From Nitzschia sp. DOCU1 (taxonomy: Eukaryota; Bacillariophyta; Bacillariophyceae; Bacillariales; Bacillariaceae), in assembly GCA_951394045.1 (NCBI GenBank), contig OX595986.1:1240001-1304000 (forward strand): DNA of 64,000 nt. The letters run 5' to 3'. The notes under the pieces are model-generated. The model was not told where the DNA came from, made no database searches, and saw only the letters and a program-made list of their open reading frames with translations. Within the stretch, counting starts at the first letter, position 1, and the number at the start of each line of letters is the position of its first letter. Positions 53,519 through 64,000 of the stretch are shown piece by piece. Position numbers and translations under genes: made by a program.

Positions 53519-54949
53519 CTACAGACAATCCCACATCTCAGCGGGTTGTTGATGAAACTGTACAACTTCCGGACAAAGTTGCAGCATGAAATAGCTCATG
53601 CGGACATGGTCTCGTTTCCATTCTGCTGGCTCGGACAAGGATTCTTCAAACAGCATATCGTCGACAGAATGGTAGGCAGAATTCAATGTATTGATGCTAG
53701 TGTCGCCCGCGACTAGCATAAAAGGTAACAAACCAGTGACTGGATCCTGCATGCGCAACGATTCGGGATACAACTGAATCATGGTCAACAAGGAATCCTC
53801 GTCCACATGGCCACATTCTACCGCGTAATGCAGAGGCAATCGTCCTTGATGATCCTCGACAGTAACACTTTCTGGATATTCTTCCAGTAAAATGTCGACC
53901 ACGGACTGGAGGCTACCGGACCTTTCAAAATAGGACGGCACAAAGCGTTTGTTCACGGTAGGCATTTGTACAGCATAGTGGATCGGTAAACGGCCCAATT
54001 CATCCTGGCTGCGTGCATCTCCCGTAATGTCAAACATCGATCTGTACTTTTTCGACAAGGCCAATCGGAGTAGGAGTGGTGGGCATCTTGGAACAGCGCA
54101 AAGTTCATGAAATGTAAACCCATGAGATCGATAGCTGGGGAGCTGCCCACGACATGATCGGAGTGCCTTGACCATTAGCAAGGAGTATAATAGGAATTGT
54201 TCTGGAGCAATGACTGTCATCCACGACATTCCCCCATCGACGTAGTCGATATCCTTTTGGCCCTGCTCCACTGAGACCGCCCAGCGGAATCGAAGGACAT
54301 TCTTCCATAGTAGCGAAAATGGATTGTCTCCGTTCTTGTCATCCTTTCGTACTACTGTAGGGTCTGCCTGCAAGAGAAGTTTCAGGACTTCTTTCTGGAT
54401 TGTCATGTTATGTCCACAGAGAATGTGCAGAGGATAGGATCCACCTGACATTGGCATAGACGCCAGGCGCGTACTGTCACAATTCGTTTTGGAATCTTCC
54501 ATTTCCATGAGCATGCGTACAACGGATTCGACGTGCCAGGAATTTCGATATACGGCCACGTGAAGAGCAGTTACACCGGTGTGATTTTGTTGGTGCAAGG
54601 AAGGCGGAGCAGGCATATTTTCGAATTCCCGTGCCAATGTCGTTGATATCAGTGTCGTATCACCCACACTACCATCGACGTAGCAATGATGCCGCTTTAG
54701 CATTCGAAGAAAGTTCTTGATCGCCACTGCAGGTGCGTGAGTAGAAAGCATTCGATGAAGCGATGTATCGCCGTGGATGTCGCATTCGCCGAGATGATCC
54801 ACAAAATAAAACGACGACAGAAATGCGTCGTCGAACGGAATATTTTCATCGGTAAGGAGGCACCGCTCGTTGGCCCATTTCCCAGATGGGATATCACGAT
54901 GGACAGCAGCCTTGGTAATGCGGGAGAGCTCTCGATCAACTTGGTCCAT
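53519..54949 (-). CDS. Ankyrin-repeat protein
   Basis: 476 aa, ATG start, no intron. Repeats are visible as GDTSLHRMLSTHAP (about 60), TGVTALHVAVYRNSWHVESVVRMLM (about 125), GGSYPLHILCGHNMTIQKEVLKLLLQADP (about 170), LGRLPIHYAVQMP (about 315) and QGRLPLHYAVECGHVDEDSLLTMIQLYPE (about 365). A non-repeat segment of about 80 residues sits between the third and fourth. This arrangement resembles the many ankyrin proteins of diatoms, with EYPESV/LYPESL ends that mark the stramenopile type. A protein-protein interaction role is likely; partner unknown. Confidence 0.85.
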   Translation of the reverse strand: MDQVDRELSRITKAAVHRDIPSGKWANERCLLTDENIPFDDAFLSSFYFVDHLGECDIHGDTSLHRMLSTHAPAVAIKNFLRMLKRHHCYVDGSVGDTTLISTTLAREFENMPAPPSLHQQNHTGVTALHVAVYRNSWHVESVVRMLMEMEDSKTNCDSTRLASMPMSGGSYPLHILCGHNMTIQKEVLKLLLQADPTVVRKDDKNGDNPFSLLWKNVLRFRWAVSVEQGQKDIDYVDGGMSWMTVIAPEQFLLYSLLMVKALRSCRGQLPSYRSHGFTFHELCAVPRCPPLLLRLALSKKYRSMFDITGDARSQDELGRLPIHYAVQMPTVNKRFVPSYFERSGSLQSVVDILLEEYPESVTVEDHQGRLPLHYAVECGHVDEDSLLTMIQLYPESLRMQDPVTGLLPFMLVAGDTSINTLNSAYHSVDDMLFEESLSEPAEWKRDHVRMSYFMLQLCPEVVQFHQQPAEMWDCL

Positions 54950-55812
54950 GGTCCCTTTTGCTCCTCTCTTTTTATGAAAAGGATATCTTGTGTGTATTCG
55001 TGATTACTCACTGATGGCAATCAATCAGAGCGGAATCACAGGTAGGACTTGTGAGCGAATCGCGGGTTCCCGTGTCAACGTAGAGAGGTGATAGCGAGCC
55101 CTCTCGAATTGATCAAGAGAGCTGATAGATGTTTGCGTAGTGTTCTCGTTGACAATGAAGAATGAGACGTTCTTGACAAGAACGTTGAGAAGAAGGCAGC
55201 AACAACTTTTCTCGCATTTTCTGGATGAACGTCAACAAGAAACAATTTGGGCTGGATGACATCACGATTTTGTGGAGGAAAAATGGAAGCCACGTCATAA
55301 AGTTCTATTTTGATACGATACCTGGTACGGTACTTGACGTAGATGGCTATATTTTTCGCACAGAATCTTTCTATTTAACGGAGGCTGATCGGACGGCATC
55401 TCGTTCAGCCTTCTTGGGGGTGACAGCGCTTGGGGTCGGACGCCGGCATCATCGATCAAACACCAAACGCGTAGTGCGTGGGGGTCCGAGATCTGTTTGA
55501 CGCCAATCAATCACTTGCAACTAGTTTCTACCTTGTTGCTTGTAGATAAGTGGAGTTGGTAGTAGGAATTGGATCTAAAAATTTATTTCCCCTTTGACAG
55601 AAGCAATTGATATGCCATAATATGACAATGAAGTGGTTAGCGTGTCTTCTTCCTGCATGGGGCACAGTGGACTCATCGACCATGAAAGGGCTCGTAGATG
55701 GCGGCTTTGGAACCGTTACAAAGAGATACATCTTGTTCCCTTGACGTTTCTTAATGGATAGTTGTGTCACCGTTTGGAACATACCTTCCTCAAATGTACC
55801 TGCGTCCACCCA
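54950..55812. other. Intergenic; contains in-frame continuation after the TGA of the next gene
   Basis: The minus-strand frame 55812-55528 directly continues the 55813-56601 gene beyond its TGA for 94 codons. Otherwise no gene is supported. Confidence 0.4.
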
Positions 55813-56601
55813 TCAGTCAAAGGCGCCTTTGATCGGCGGTTTAGGCGGAGACTGTGCACCAGGGCCGGCCTCCAGTGACTCTCTCACAACGACCAGTGTC
55901 AGGGTGGCCACTCTCATGGATTGTAGAAGGATAGCTCGTTCCAAATCGGAAAGACCGGTTAATTCGGGAGCCACAGTTTTATCTTTCAGCAAATCGTCCA
56001 CAGATATCGTCGCCATGTCGTCCATTTTGTAGAGAGCCACCAAATGATCGACTATGGGCCCATATTTCTGTTTGATTTCGTTTGGAATCGACTTGGCCAC
56101 AACCTCCTTCTGAATAGTTGAATGATCAATCGCCAACAGCGTTAAGTAAACAAGCGAGTACCAAGTTTGCCTCAATTCCACTTCTTCAGCCATGAGGGGG
56201 CGATTAGCACTCTCGTTGGGGCACTCCGACAGAGCCTTCTGAATCTCATCAACTGAAAATCCAAATTGATAACTGGACATGGCAGCGGCGATGAACATTT
56301 TCAGCACGTCCACGTAGCCACTTCGCAATTGCATGCAGGCATGAATAAAAGACACCTCGAGAGCCTCTGCTATACCATCTGGCGTTGTGGTATCTGGAAA
56401 CGTATAGTTCGTTCCATCATAAAGGGGCTTCTGCGGGGTGCTGCTCATCTGAAGCACTGTGGCACCGTAGGATCTTGAATCGATCGTTGCCGGATCCACT
56501 TTCCAACTGGCGGGATTACCGCGGGGAAGGTTGGGGAGCACGAGGAAGGCACGACATTCGACCACCAAGCCTATGAACAAGATCCAAACGACATTCCTCA
56601 T
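55813..56601 (-). CDS. Signal-peptide protein, candidate plastid-targeted, unknown function
   Basis: 262 aa. MRNVVWILFIGLVVECRAFLVLP is a signal peptide with F right after the probable cleavage site (CRA-F), the pattern of diatom bipartite plastid leaders. The mature chain is helical and lacks membrane segments: DGIAEALEVSFIHACMQLRSGYVDVLKMFIAAAMSS, EVELRQTWYSLVYLTLLAIDH and a C-terminal LERAILLQSMRVATLTLVVVRESLEAG. No family is recognised. The TGA stop is followed in frame by TGG and a long open stretch, so the real C-terminus is not certain. Confidence 0.7.
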   Translation of the reverse strand: MRNVVWILFIGLVVECRAFLVLPNLPRGNPASWKVDPATIDSRSYGATVLQMSSTPQKPLYDGTNYTFPDTTTPDGIAEALEVSFIHACMQLRSGYVDVLKMFIAAAMSSYQFGFSVDEIQKALSECPNESANRPLMAEEVELRQTWYSLVYLTLLAIDHSTIQKEVVAKSIPNEIKQKYGPIVDHLVALYKMDDMATISVDDLLKDKTVAPELTGLSDLERAILLQSMRVATLTLVVVRESLEAGPGAQSPPKPPIKGAFD

Positions 56602-57150
56602 ATTACTTTAGGTTGGCAAGACTTCACCTTTTGCTATCACCGCCATCCATCAATGATCCCTCTCGCTGCTCACACTCGAGCGGTCATCAACATCGGCTTC
56701 TCATCATGCGCTCTGATCGATGATGGGATGGATGCGGGGATATCTTTCTGGAATGGTCGCTTGAGTCCAATTCCCAAACTTTGGCTGGCATGCGCGCACG
56801 GGCATCGCCACAATCGTCAGAGGAAGGCTTTTCCCGCGCAAAAATAAGGCGCGACACCTATCAACCAACCTACGGCCACGCCCATCATCTCGCCCACAAC
56901 CATCGGTCATTTTCTCTCGTGCTGATGAGGGGAAGGCCACCGCACTGCGGGATACCGTTGAAAGATATCGAAGACGACAAGGACATTGTCGGCGAAACAG
57001 TCGATTACATCACCACCCAACGTTCGGTACCACTTTTGCCATCACCTAAGAGAGCTCTCACAGCGCCAGTTATTGCCCATCCTACGGAACGAAGCTTTGA
57101 GACGCACTATTTACCTGCACCGCAAAGGCATTACGTAGCCAAACAACAAC
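56602..57150. other. Divergent intergenic region
   Basis: Between two genes with plastid-type leaders, transcribed away from each other. A long shadow frame crosses it (56781-57344); no gene is supported. Confidence 0.45.
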
Positions 57151-59424
57151 ATGGGAAAGACGCGAGTAAAGACGGTTTTTCTGCCTCTTCTGCTGGCTGC
57201 CGCATTCCACGAGAGCAACGGCTTTGGCTTATCCAGAGGTATCTTTACTCGGAGAGGAGTGAGCCCAAGAGTGCAGCACATTCCGATCGATCCAACATCC
57301 GTGCCTCTTTCGGACAAGATTTCAACGGTCAGGGCTGCAAATAAAATATGTGATGCAGACACGAACAAACGCCATTGGAGGTCAAGGTTTAACCCGCTCC
57401 CAAAACTTCGGAAAGTTATTGCACAGAGTCGTCCTCCACATATCGCTACTACGACCGGCCGCCGTGCATTACTCGCTGCCTTGGCGTCGGCCTTGTTGAC
57501 TCTGGTGGTTCGGCCAACACGGGCTCTGGCCATGGGGGGAGGTATGGGGGGAGCAAAGGGTCCTGTAGCTCCGATTGCAAGGTAGGTTCCATTCTTTCGC
57601 CCACAGTTGAGAGCACCGCAATCGATATCTTCCCTGACTCTTGTCAAATTGTTCAGAAAGGAGTTTCTCTCGCTGTCGGGGCTCTTTCTGGCCCTTTTCG
57701 TTGCCCTAGCACTTTTGCATGCTGCCGAAATTGCTATTACAACTCTTTATCCATGGAAGGTTCGAGAATTTGCAGAAGAGGAGGAAAAACTTGGGAAGCC
57801 GGGTACATTCAAGATTCTGAATGAAGATATTACTAGAGTTTTGACGACAATTCTGGTGGCGTCGACCTCGTGTTCCATTTTCGCTACAACGGTCTTCACA
57901 CATTTAGTTGCTTCGTCATTTGGTGCAAGAGGAGAGCAATACGGTGCTCTTGCGTTGACGTGTTTGACTCTTTTCTTTGTGGAATTACTTCCCAAGTCCA
58001 TCGGAGTTACAAATGCGGAGGCGGTGGCTCGCGTCATGACTCCGCCGATCAACGTTATGTCCGCAGTTGTCAGCCCTCTAGGAATTACACTCAGCTGGCT
58101 GGCAAAGAAGACGCTGACAATCATTGGGCTCAAAGACAAGGACGCAGGTGATAGCATATCCGATTCGCAACTTCGTTTGATTGTCACTGGAGCACGCGCT
58201 TCTGGTACCATCGACCATGGAGAACAAGAAATGATCCAAGGCGTCCTGGATCTCCAGAACCAACGAGTAAAAGAAATTATGAAGCCACGTGTCGAAATCA
58301 TTGCTGTGCCCAAGGATATGAGCGTTGCTTCTGTCCTGGGAGTTGTTCGAGAGAGTGGTTACAGCCGGATTCCAGTGTACGATGGGGAGATCGACAACAT
58401 TGTTGGGATTGTGTTGGCGAAGACGGTGCTTGATTTCTTCGTCAAAGGGGTTCTCGTCGACGAGGATGTCATTCGAAAGATTCGGTCCACCTATGAAGAT
58501 GATGACGATGAACAGGCTTATGCCACCAACAATGTGGCTAAACTTTACTCTACAGATATGATTCCAGTCAAAAAACCAAAAGACGGAGACCAATACGTGA
58601 AACCCTTAACAGGCCAAGAGCTCACTACACGTATGGAAACAACGATTAGCGAGGCCGGTCTGATAGAATCCTGCTACTTTGTTCCAGACACGGCAAACGG
58701 CTGGTCCGTACTACAGGAAATGAGAAAGCGCCGCGTTCACATGGCTATTGTTGTGGACGAGTTTGGTGGAACAGAAGGCTTGGTGTCGCTAGAAGATATT
58801 GTGGAGGAAGTTGTGGGCGAAATTTATGACGAAGATGATGTAAGTTTTGAAGCTGTCTGTTTGACGACGAATCGACTTCCACTCATTGGTGCATCTTTAC
58901 AGGACGAAGAGTATGATTTCTCGGAGGATTCGATTACGCTACAAGGAGATGGATCATTTATCATTCGAGGAGATGCTGATCTTGAAGATTGCGATGCTAT
59001 TCTGTCGTTGAAGCTAGGTGAAGATGAAGCTCTGAAGGATTTTGCCACTCTGAGTGGATTTTTGTGCATGTGCGCAGGCGAGATCCCGCGTATTGGGGAC
59101 TTTGTCATGTGTCGAGGGTGGTGTTTTGAAATCATGCATGCTGACGACAAAAAGATTCTTCAAGTCAAGGTGGAACGTCTGGTTGGGAGCTATGATGAAT
59201 CGGGAGACCATGCCGATGAGCAGAACGATAACCCGCTGCGATCTTTCCTGAAACGAAACCTGGGTGGCGACAGTGGGGACGGTAAGGTTCCAGATTCTGT
59301 TGTTGAGGAAGAGCTTGAACGAGCAAGAGAGGAAAATAGCAAAGCGGCTAGATTGGTCGAGGCAATGGTCGACTCCAGCAAAACTAAACTGCAGGCTTTG
59401 TCCGACATGAATGATTCTTCTTGA
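57151..59424 (+). CDS. Plastid CNNM/CorC-type transporter (DUF21-CBS-CorC), 2 exons
   Basis: Exons 57151-57581 and 57657-59424 (75-nt intron) give 732 aa. The acceptor at 57655-57656 was preferred over one at 57605-57606, which would create an immediate stop. The leader MGKTRVKTVFLPLLLAAAFHESNGFGLS is a signal peptide with F at the junction, then a basic transit region and a hydrophobic RRALLAALASALLTLVV segment. The DUF21 membrane domain (about 148-300, four helices) is followed by a CBS pair: MKPRVEIIAVPKDMSVASVLGVV...YSRIPVYD and VHMAIVVDEFGGTEGLVSLEDIVEEVVGEI. A CorC/HlyC C-terminal domain and a charged tail complete it. Plant chloroplast relatives (MGR8/9-type) move Mg2+; a similar role in the diatom plastid envelope is inferred. 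Confidence 0.9.
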
Positions 59425-59619
59425 GAGAACTACTGACGCATAAAGTAATTACACAGTAGCGACAATATGATATTTCTACTAAAATATTCTAAAATCGGTT
59501 GATCGGGTCGGAATAGAGCCTCAAAGCAACACCTTAGCTGAAGCGACTCGCCTGGGCAACGTATAATCCCAGCAATTACGATTGTTCCAGTTGACGGCAA
59601 CATCATGGATCCGCATTGT

Positions 59620-62295
59620 CTAATGGGATTCGATGGTCGGCATTTCTCCCGCGTTGGCCGAATCATCCCGATGCACCTTGGAGGGGGTAGTCAACGAGCC
59701 CGGAACTCCAGATTCCGAAGTCGACGCCACGTCTCTAGTGGGTGCAAGCGGCGAAGTTTGCGAGGAAGATGTGATCCGGTTAGGAGACAAGCCGCTATAC
59801 GAGCCGTAGGCATACCCGAAATTGCCTTGCGGTGACATCATGAACTGAGTAGCGGGTGAAGGCGGCCCGTAGCCTTCACGGTTGCCGTAGTAACCGTACG
59901 AAGGGTACTGACGGAGCAACAGTGGCTGTGCGTTGACGGAAGCCGTGGTCGTATCCTCGCCTCTAGCCGCAGCATGGCTTTCCGGTGAAGAGTGGAGACC
60001 ACGCGACGGAGTTTGAGGTTCTGTCATTCCCTGGGGAGTTCCGATTCCCATCATCGCAAGAGTCGTATGATCCAAATGCCCCCAGTAGGGGGAACTGGGA
60101 TTGTACTTGTAAGGAGTGCGGTCGCCATCGGCATCAGCTGCCGGAGTCGGCGGTTTAGCGTAATGTGGGTTTGGCGGATAAGTGGGAGTTGGAGTCGGAA
60201 CTTCCTCGATGGCATGTGCACTGGGTGTTCCCGGCATCGCAGGTGTGGCACCACTAGATTCCTCATACGTGCCGCCTGGAGTCCACCCTACACCTTCATA
60301 TTGGTCAGAGGCGTAGACCTCCTGCGTGTAGTGGGTTTGCTGCATGCTTGGGTCGTAAATCGCTTGTTGGACAGGCGGTGCCTGGTGGTGCGGGTACATG
60401 AGAGGATGGTAATATTGAGGGTGGTGCATCGGACCAGGATACATGCTCATGTCGTAAACTTGAGGATAGCTATCTCCTGAAAGGCCGGATTGGACACTAG
60501 CATCGTCACCATAGTGATACGCAGCATGCGGATGCCAGCCACCGTTCCAGTAAGGATGTGGGTGTTGAGGGGGGTATCCCCACCGAGGGCGTCGCAAAGT
60601 TGCTGGGGACTGGCCTGAATGGACTCGGGCTGGTCCGCGTACAGCTGGAGACGCTCCGTTTTGTCGTGGGTACGCTGGTGGAGTGCCCTACATGGAAAAT
60701 GAACAAAAAGTTAGAAAAAAATCAATGACCAAGGAATGAATTGAATTCATCATACTCACCAAAATTGGTTGTGGCACTTGATTCTTGTTCGACTTCGTCG
60801 ACGGCGTTTGATGGCTTGCTCTTCCGGCTTGCTCCTTGCCGGGTCGTCGCTCCGATTCTGAACCACTACCCGCCATTTGGGCTCTAGCAGAGGCCATAGC
60901 GCGGAGGTATTGCTCATCAATCTGGCTTCGGAGAAGCGGGCTATCAACATCTCCAGGTTCCAACAGAGGACGGAGCTTCAGCTGCGAAACAAGGCCTCGA
61001 ATGTACTCTTCCGCATCGGGCGTTGGATCTGTCCAACCAGTAAAGTACTCCAAGACTTGCATCCACTTGTCTGAATCAAACAAAGAGACACTTGCCAGGT
61101 GATCCGAGACAGCACAAACCTCCTCTCGCAAGAAAACTGACACTGGCGAGACCGAAGACTTGACGTCGACGCCATTTCGCTTCAGTTTCTTGATGCATTT
61201 CGCTAGAAACTTGTGGTAATGAATCAGGGGCCAAAGGTATCTATGATAATAGAAATAGAATGGATAATGTGTTAGCTTTGTTCGGACTCTTGCGTTCGCC
61301 GCCAAGACAAAGAGAACTTACCGCCATCGCTTGTTGTGACTCTTGGGTTCGATCCAAGGATTCTTGCCGCTCTTAGCCTCCCACCAGCTGCGCGACGGCT
61401 TCCATAGCTGCGTTCGGCTGCCGTTGGAGAGGGATGTTAGCGGATTTTCGTAGTCTCGTTCACCCATGGCTTGCAGGAAAGTCGGAGGGCAAGCCTTGAT
61501 GGATTTGGACTCGTCCATTGCGCGTGAATCAATGGTATCTAGCAACCAGCGCTCTTCATCGATCACAGCAGTGCTGATCATGGAACTCGATGGAGTCAAA
61601 GGCTCCTTCGGCTGTCCGTTCACGGCAACAATCAGAGGATCGTACTCTTCGTGGAGATCCTCGGGATTTCGGTTGTACCCAGAGTCGTCATTCGCAGCCA
61701 TCGTAGTAGCTTCCTTGTTGATATCATGGATCACGGCGTAGAAAGAGATCCGGTCCACAAGGGCATCTGATAGCTCCCGTTTCAGCTCTGCATGCAGAAC
61801 AAAGTGCGGTAGCGGCGTCTCCGAGGAGTCGTCCTTGCTCGGAGTGACAATGCTCCCTTTGACATCGACGAGTTCGCTTTGAGAAAGATCCTTTCCGAAA
61901 TCAGCGACGCCGATCGGCGAGATCACGTTCGATGAAGGCTCCTTCTTCGTCGACTGCTTGACCACTGGAGTATCAGCTTCAGAAGGGTCAATGTAGAGTT
62001 CTTCAAAGGCTTCCGTTAGATTTCTCCGAGGAATTGCACTTGTTTCCGTCGCTCGAAAACCGGAATCGTCCATGGGCTCTTCCGGACGAATGCAACCAAC
62101 AGAGGAACTAGAGTCATTTCGAGACATTCTCTGCAATGGACTCGACGATAGTGTCCGTAGTATCACTTGATTCACAGAATTCTCTGGCAGCAAAGACAAA
62201 GAAGAAATAGAGGACACTGGTCGGAAACAGCTTTCCGACGATGGATCAGCGCCTGAAGGATCGCGATCCGCAAAAAAATGTGACCACGACGACAT
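59620..62295 (-). CDS. Large Ser/Pro/Tyr-rich protein of unknown function, 3 exons
   Basis: Exons 62295-61322, 61240-60760 and 60687-59620 (introns 81 and 72 nt) join in frame to 840 aa. The first 230 residues are Ser/Glu-rich. The central conserved-looking core contains EERWLLDTIDSRAM, WKPSRSWWEAKSGKNPWIEPKSHNKRWRYLWPLIHYHKFLAKCIKKLKRNGVD and REEVCAVSDHLASVSLFDSDKWMQVLEYFTGW; the first intron lies inside RWR-YLW. The last 350 residues are Pro/Tyr/His/Gly/Ser low complexity (PHPYWNGGWHP, YGYYGNREGYGPPSP). No signal peptide or known domain. The composition of the tail suggests a phase-separating or RNA-associated protein, but that is speculation. Confidence 0.78.
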
Positions 62296-64000
62296 TTTGT
62301 TTCAATAGAGTCCCACGATGGAAACAGTGATGGAAATGGAAAGGAAAGGAATGGTCGTCAATGAAAGGTATGAAGGGTCCCACGTCGATCAACAGATCGA
62401 AGGAAAAAATTGGATTTTTGGAAGAGAAGCGAGCGGGCAAACAAGTGTGCGTAGGAATCACGTGGAAACGTGCACGCGCCAGCCGGTATTTCAGAATTTG
62501 AATTGTGCCCGCGAGAGGAAGCAGAAGCACCAACGCACGCGACAACATTGGATAGCACGAACCAAGGATAGATCGTGAACGCCGAAGGAGATTCATGATT
62601 GCAACAACACAGAATTGTCATGATCAGAGTGTTCAGAATAATAATCCAAGTTGGTCAATAAGTTGGAGTCAACAAGCAAAGTAGAAATGTTTTTGGTTAG
62701 ATAGAGCTTTTTTGCGCAAAACAAGTAGTAGCAGGGAAAGCGCGATGAATAGCTGTTTCAACGAGTAGCGGGCTCTAAACGAATCAACATATTGAATGAA
62801 TCCCCCGACGACCGCGGCATCATGAAGGAAAAGAGCCAAAAGGTCGTCATAGTCATGGTGGGAGGAAAACAGGATAGGGGAGGTTTTGTATGTTGGTCTC
62901 CAGCCTATTGAGCATGCCGACCTACTCACGAAATCGCGCTCTAAGTCCCGAGGACTAAAAATTTCGAAATGGAGGTGCACATGGAACACCGCAACGCCAC
63001 ACCCCCTAAATAAAATGACACCAAACGTTTGCGATATGGCGGGAAAGTACGTGCTCCAGCCACATCGCCGACCAACATGATCCACCTCCTCTGAAACGAC
63101 CATGGCGCAACGTTCGGTTCCAAGGAAGCAAAGCGACGACGATGATTCAACATCAACGCAAGAAGCAAAGAAACTTACAACTACCCTTGTCGGAAGTGGG
63201 CTTTTCCTTCATGGCTGGATCAGATTCTACAGGTATCCTCGCCATGGTGTCGATTAACGTTTGGTGGGAAATGGTGGAGTGATGTCGTTCCGTCGTTTTT
63301 GTCTTTGTTGGTGTTTGTTTCTGTCGGCACGATGAAGCCAAGGCAGAGAGCTCCAAACCTCCGTTCAATGAGAAAATTCAGCATATATTCTTTTTAGTGG
63401 ACGTATATTGATTTGTACCTCTTAGTAATCATAATAAGCGAATTATTTAATTAGGCATTTTCTCCGTCCCGAATGGATCCCCTAAATAACCATTGATTCT
63501 TGGATGTTGATTAAATGTGTTTTGCATCGCGGTGGGAACGGCGGGCGTCAGGCTTGGCCATCACAGGTACTATTCACCAATTATGCCTCTAAATAGAAGC
63601 ATGCAACAATGCTGCCGAGACACATGACGTTCCGGCGGGCAAGTGTGCCAAAGGGGGCAGGGCCCCTTTTTTATGGAAACCGTCCCCTTGAGTCAGTCGG
63701 GTCGAGTCAGTCGAAACAGGAAAGGGACGACGACGACGACAACGAAACTCCATCAACCTATTGATTGCATACGTGGACCTCTTGGCGCTTCGCTGCTGAG
63801 GTTGCAAATGCGAATGAATGCATGAGTTTGTTGTTATCAATGAATAACATCAAGACTTGAAGCAACTCGACATCCCAAATTTTCTCTTCCCGGTTCGATC
63901 ATTCTAGTGGTGGAGGATGCCAAGAGAGCTTGAAGCCCCTAGAGTTGCAGTTTCTCCGCAGGTTGTCACAGTGACTCATTGCGAAATCTGCATCATCAAA
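62296..64000. other. 1.7-kb right-edge tract without a supported gene
   Basis: Short minus-strand frames at 62669-63103 (144 codons) and 63153-63368 exist. An ATG at 63245 followed by a GTAAGT donor at 63178 could be a small first exon. No join gives a recognisable protein. Confidence 0.4.

Noticed and set aside
56781..57344. 187-codon plus-strand frame overlapping the start of the CNNM gene
   Set aside because: No signal or domain and not in the frame of the conserved transporter; shadow.
57582..57606. Acceptor at 57605-57606 for the CNNM-type gene
   Set aside because: With the 57581 donor it gives AGT-TGA, an immediate stop; the acceptor at 57655-57656 restores R-K-E-F in frame.
62669..63368. 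Possible two-exon small gene on the minus strand (ATG 63245, donor 63178)
   Set aside because: The nearest acceptors (ending ...TTTCAG) create an immediate stop, and the only join that reads through gives a 43-aa peptide with no resemblance to a known protein.

Overview
The window reads as nuclear DNA of a photosynthetic stramenopile, most probably a pennate diatom close to Phaeodactylum tricornutum (inference). The reasons are a fucoxanthin-chlorophyll binding protein with an ASAFAP plastid-targeting motif, several other candidate bipartite plastid leaders, a diatom-type cyclin, very short GT-AG introns (mostly 67-104 nt), compact genes on both strands, and several families that look diatom-restricted. 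No rRNA, tRNA, CRISPR array or bacterial operon was seen.

1-16.7 kb: the 5' part of a huge HSP90-like ATPase (DUF3684-type), a TPR protein, a mitochondrial m-AAA (FtsH-type) protease with three exons, two unrecognised proteins, a disrupted mitochondrial ribosomal uS5 gene, a plastid protein with PKF[DE]A repeats, and a light-harvesting gene. 17-28 kb: two MFS transporter paralogues in tandem, a small LYR-motif protein split by an intron, the proteasome beta-type-1 subunit, and a large NhaC-type Na+/H+ antiporter.

30.07-33.57 kb: a complete-looking IS630/Tc1-mariner-type DNA transposon with 219-bp terminal inverted repeats. It carries two convergent genes: a DD38E transposase and a coiled-coil protein with a SUMO-interaction-like motif. 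It sits about 220 bp upstream of the most striking part of the window: two tandem genes (33.8-36.1 and 36.8-39.1 kb), each encoding a single chain of four fused globin domains (656 and 659 aa). Every domain keeps a candidate distal and proximal histidine. The two copies are almost identical over exon 2 but diverge in intron 1 and the flanks, which suggests gene conversion.

39.8-64 kb: a nuclear-looking conserved protein, a tract of degenerate tandem repeats, a secreted protein with a hemerythrin-like His pattern, a cyclin with a decayed fragment of itself upstream, a charged protein ending in a CaaX box, an M14 carboxypeptidase, the NatB catalytic subunit NAA20, a protein whose two exons do not join in frame, an ankyrin protein, a plastid-type protein followed by an in-frame TGA, a plastid CNNM/CorC-type transporter, and a large low-complexity protein in three exons. 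Exon coordinates are inferred by eye from GT-AG sites, frame and family conservation; no transcripts or searches were available.
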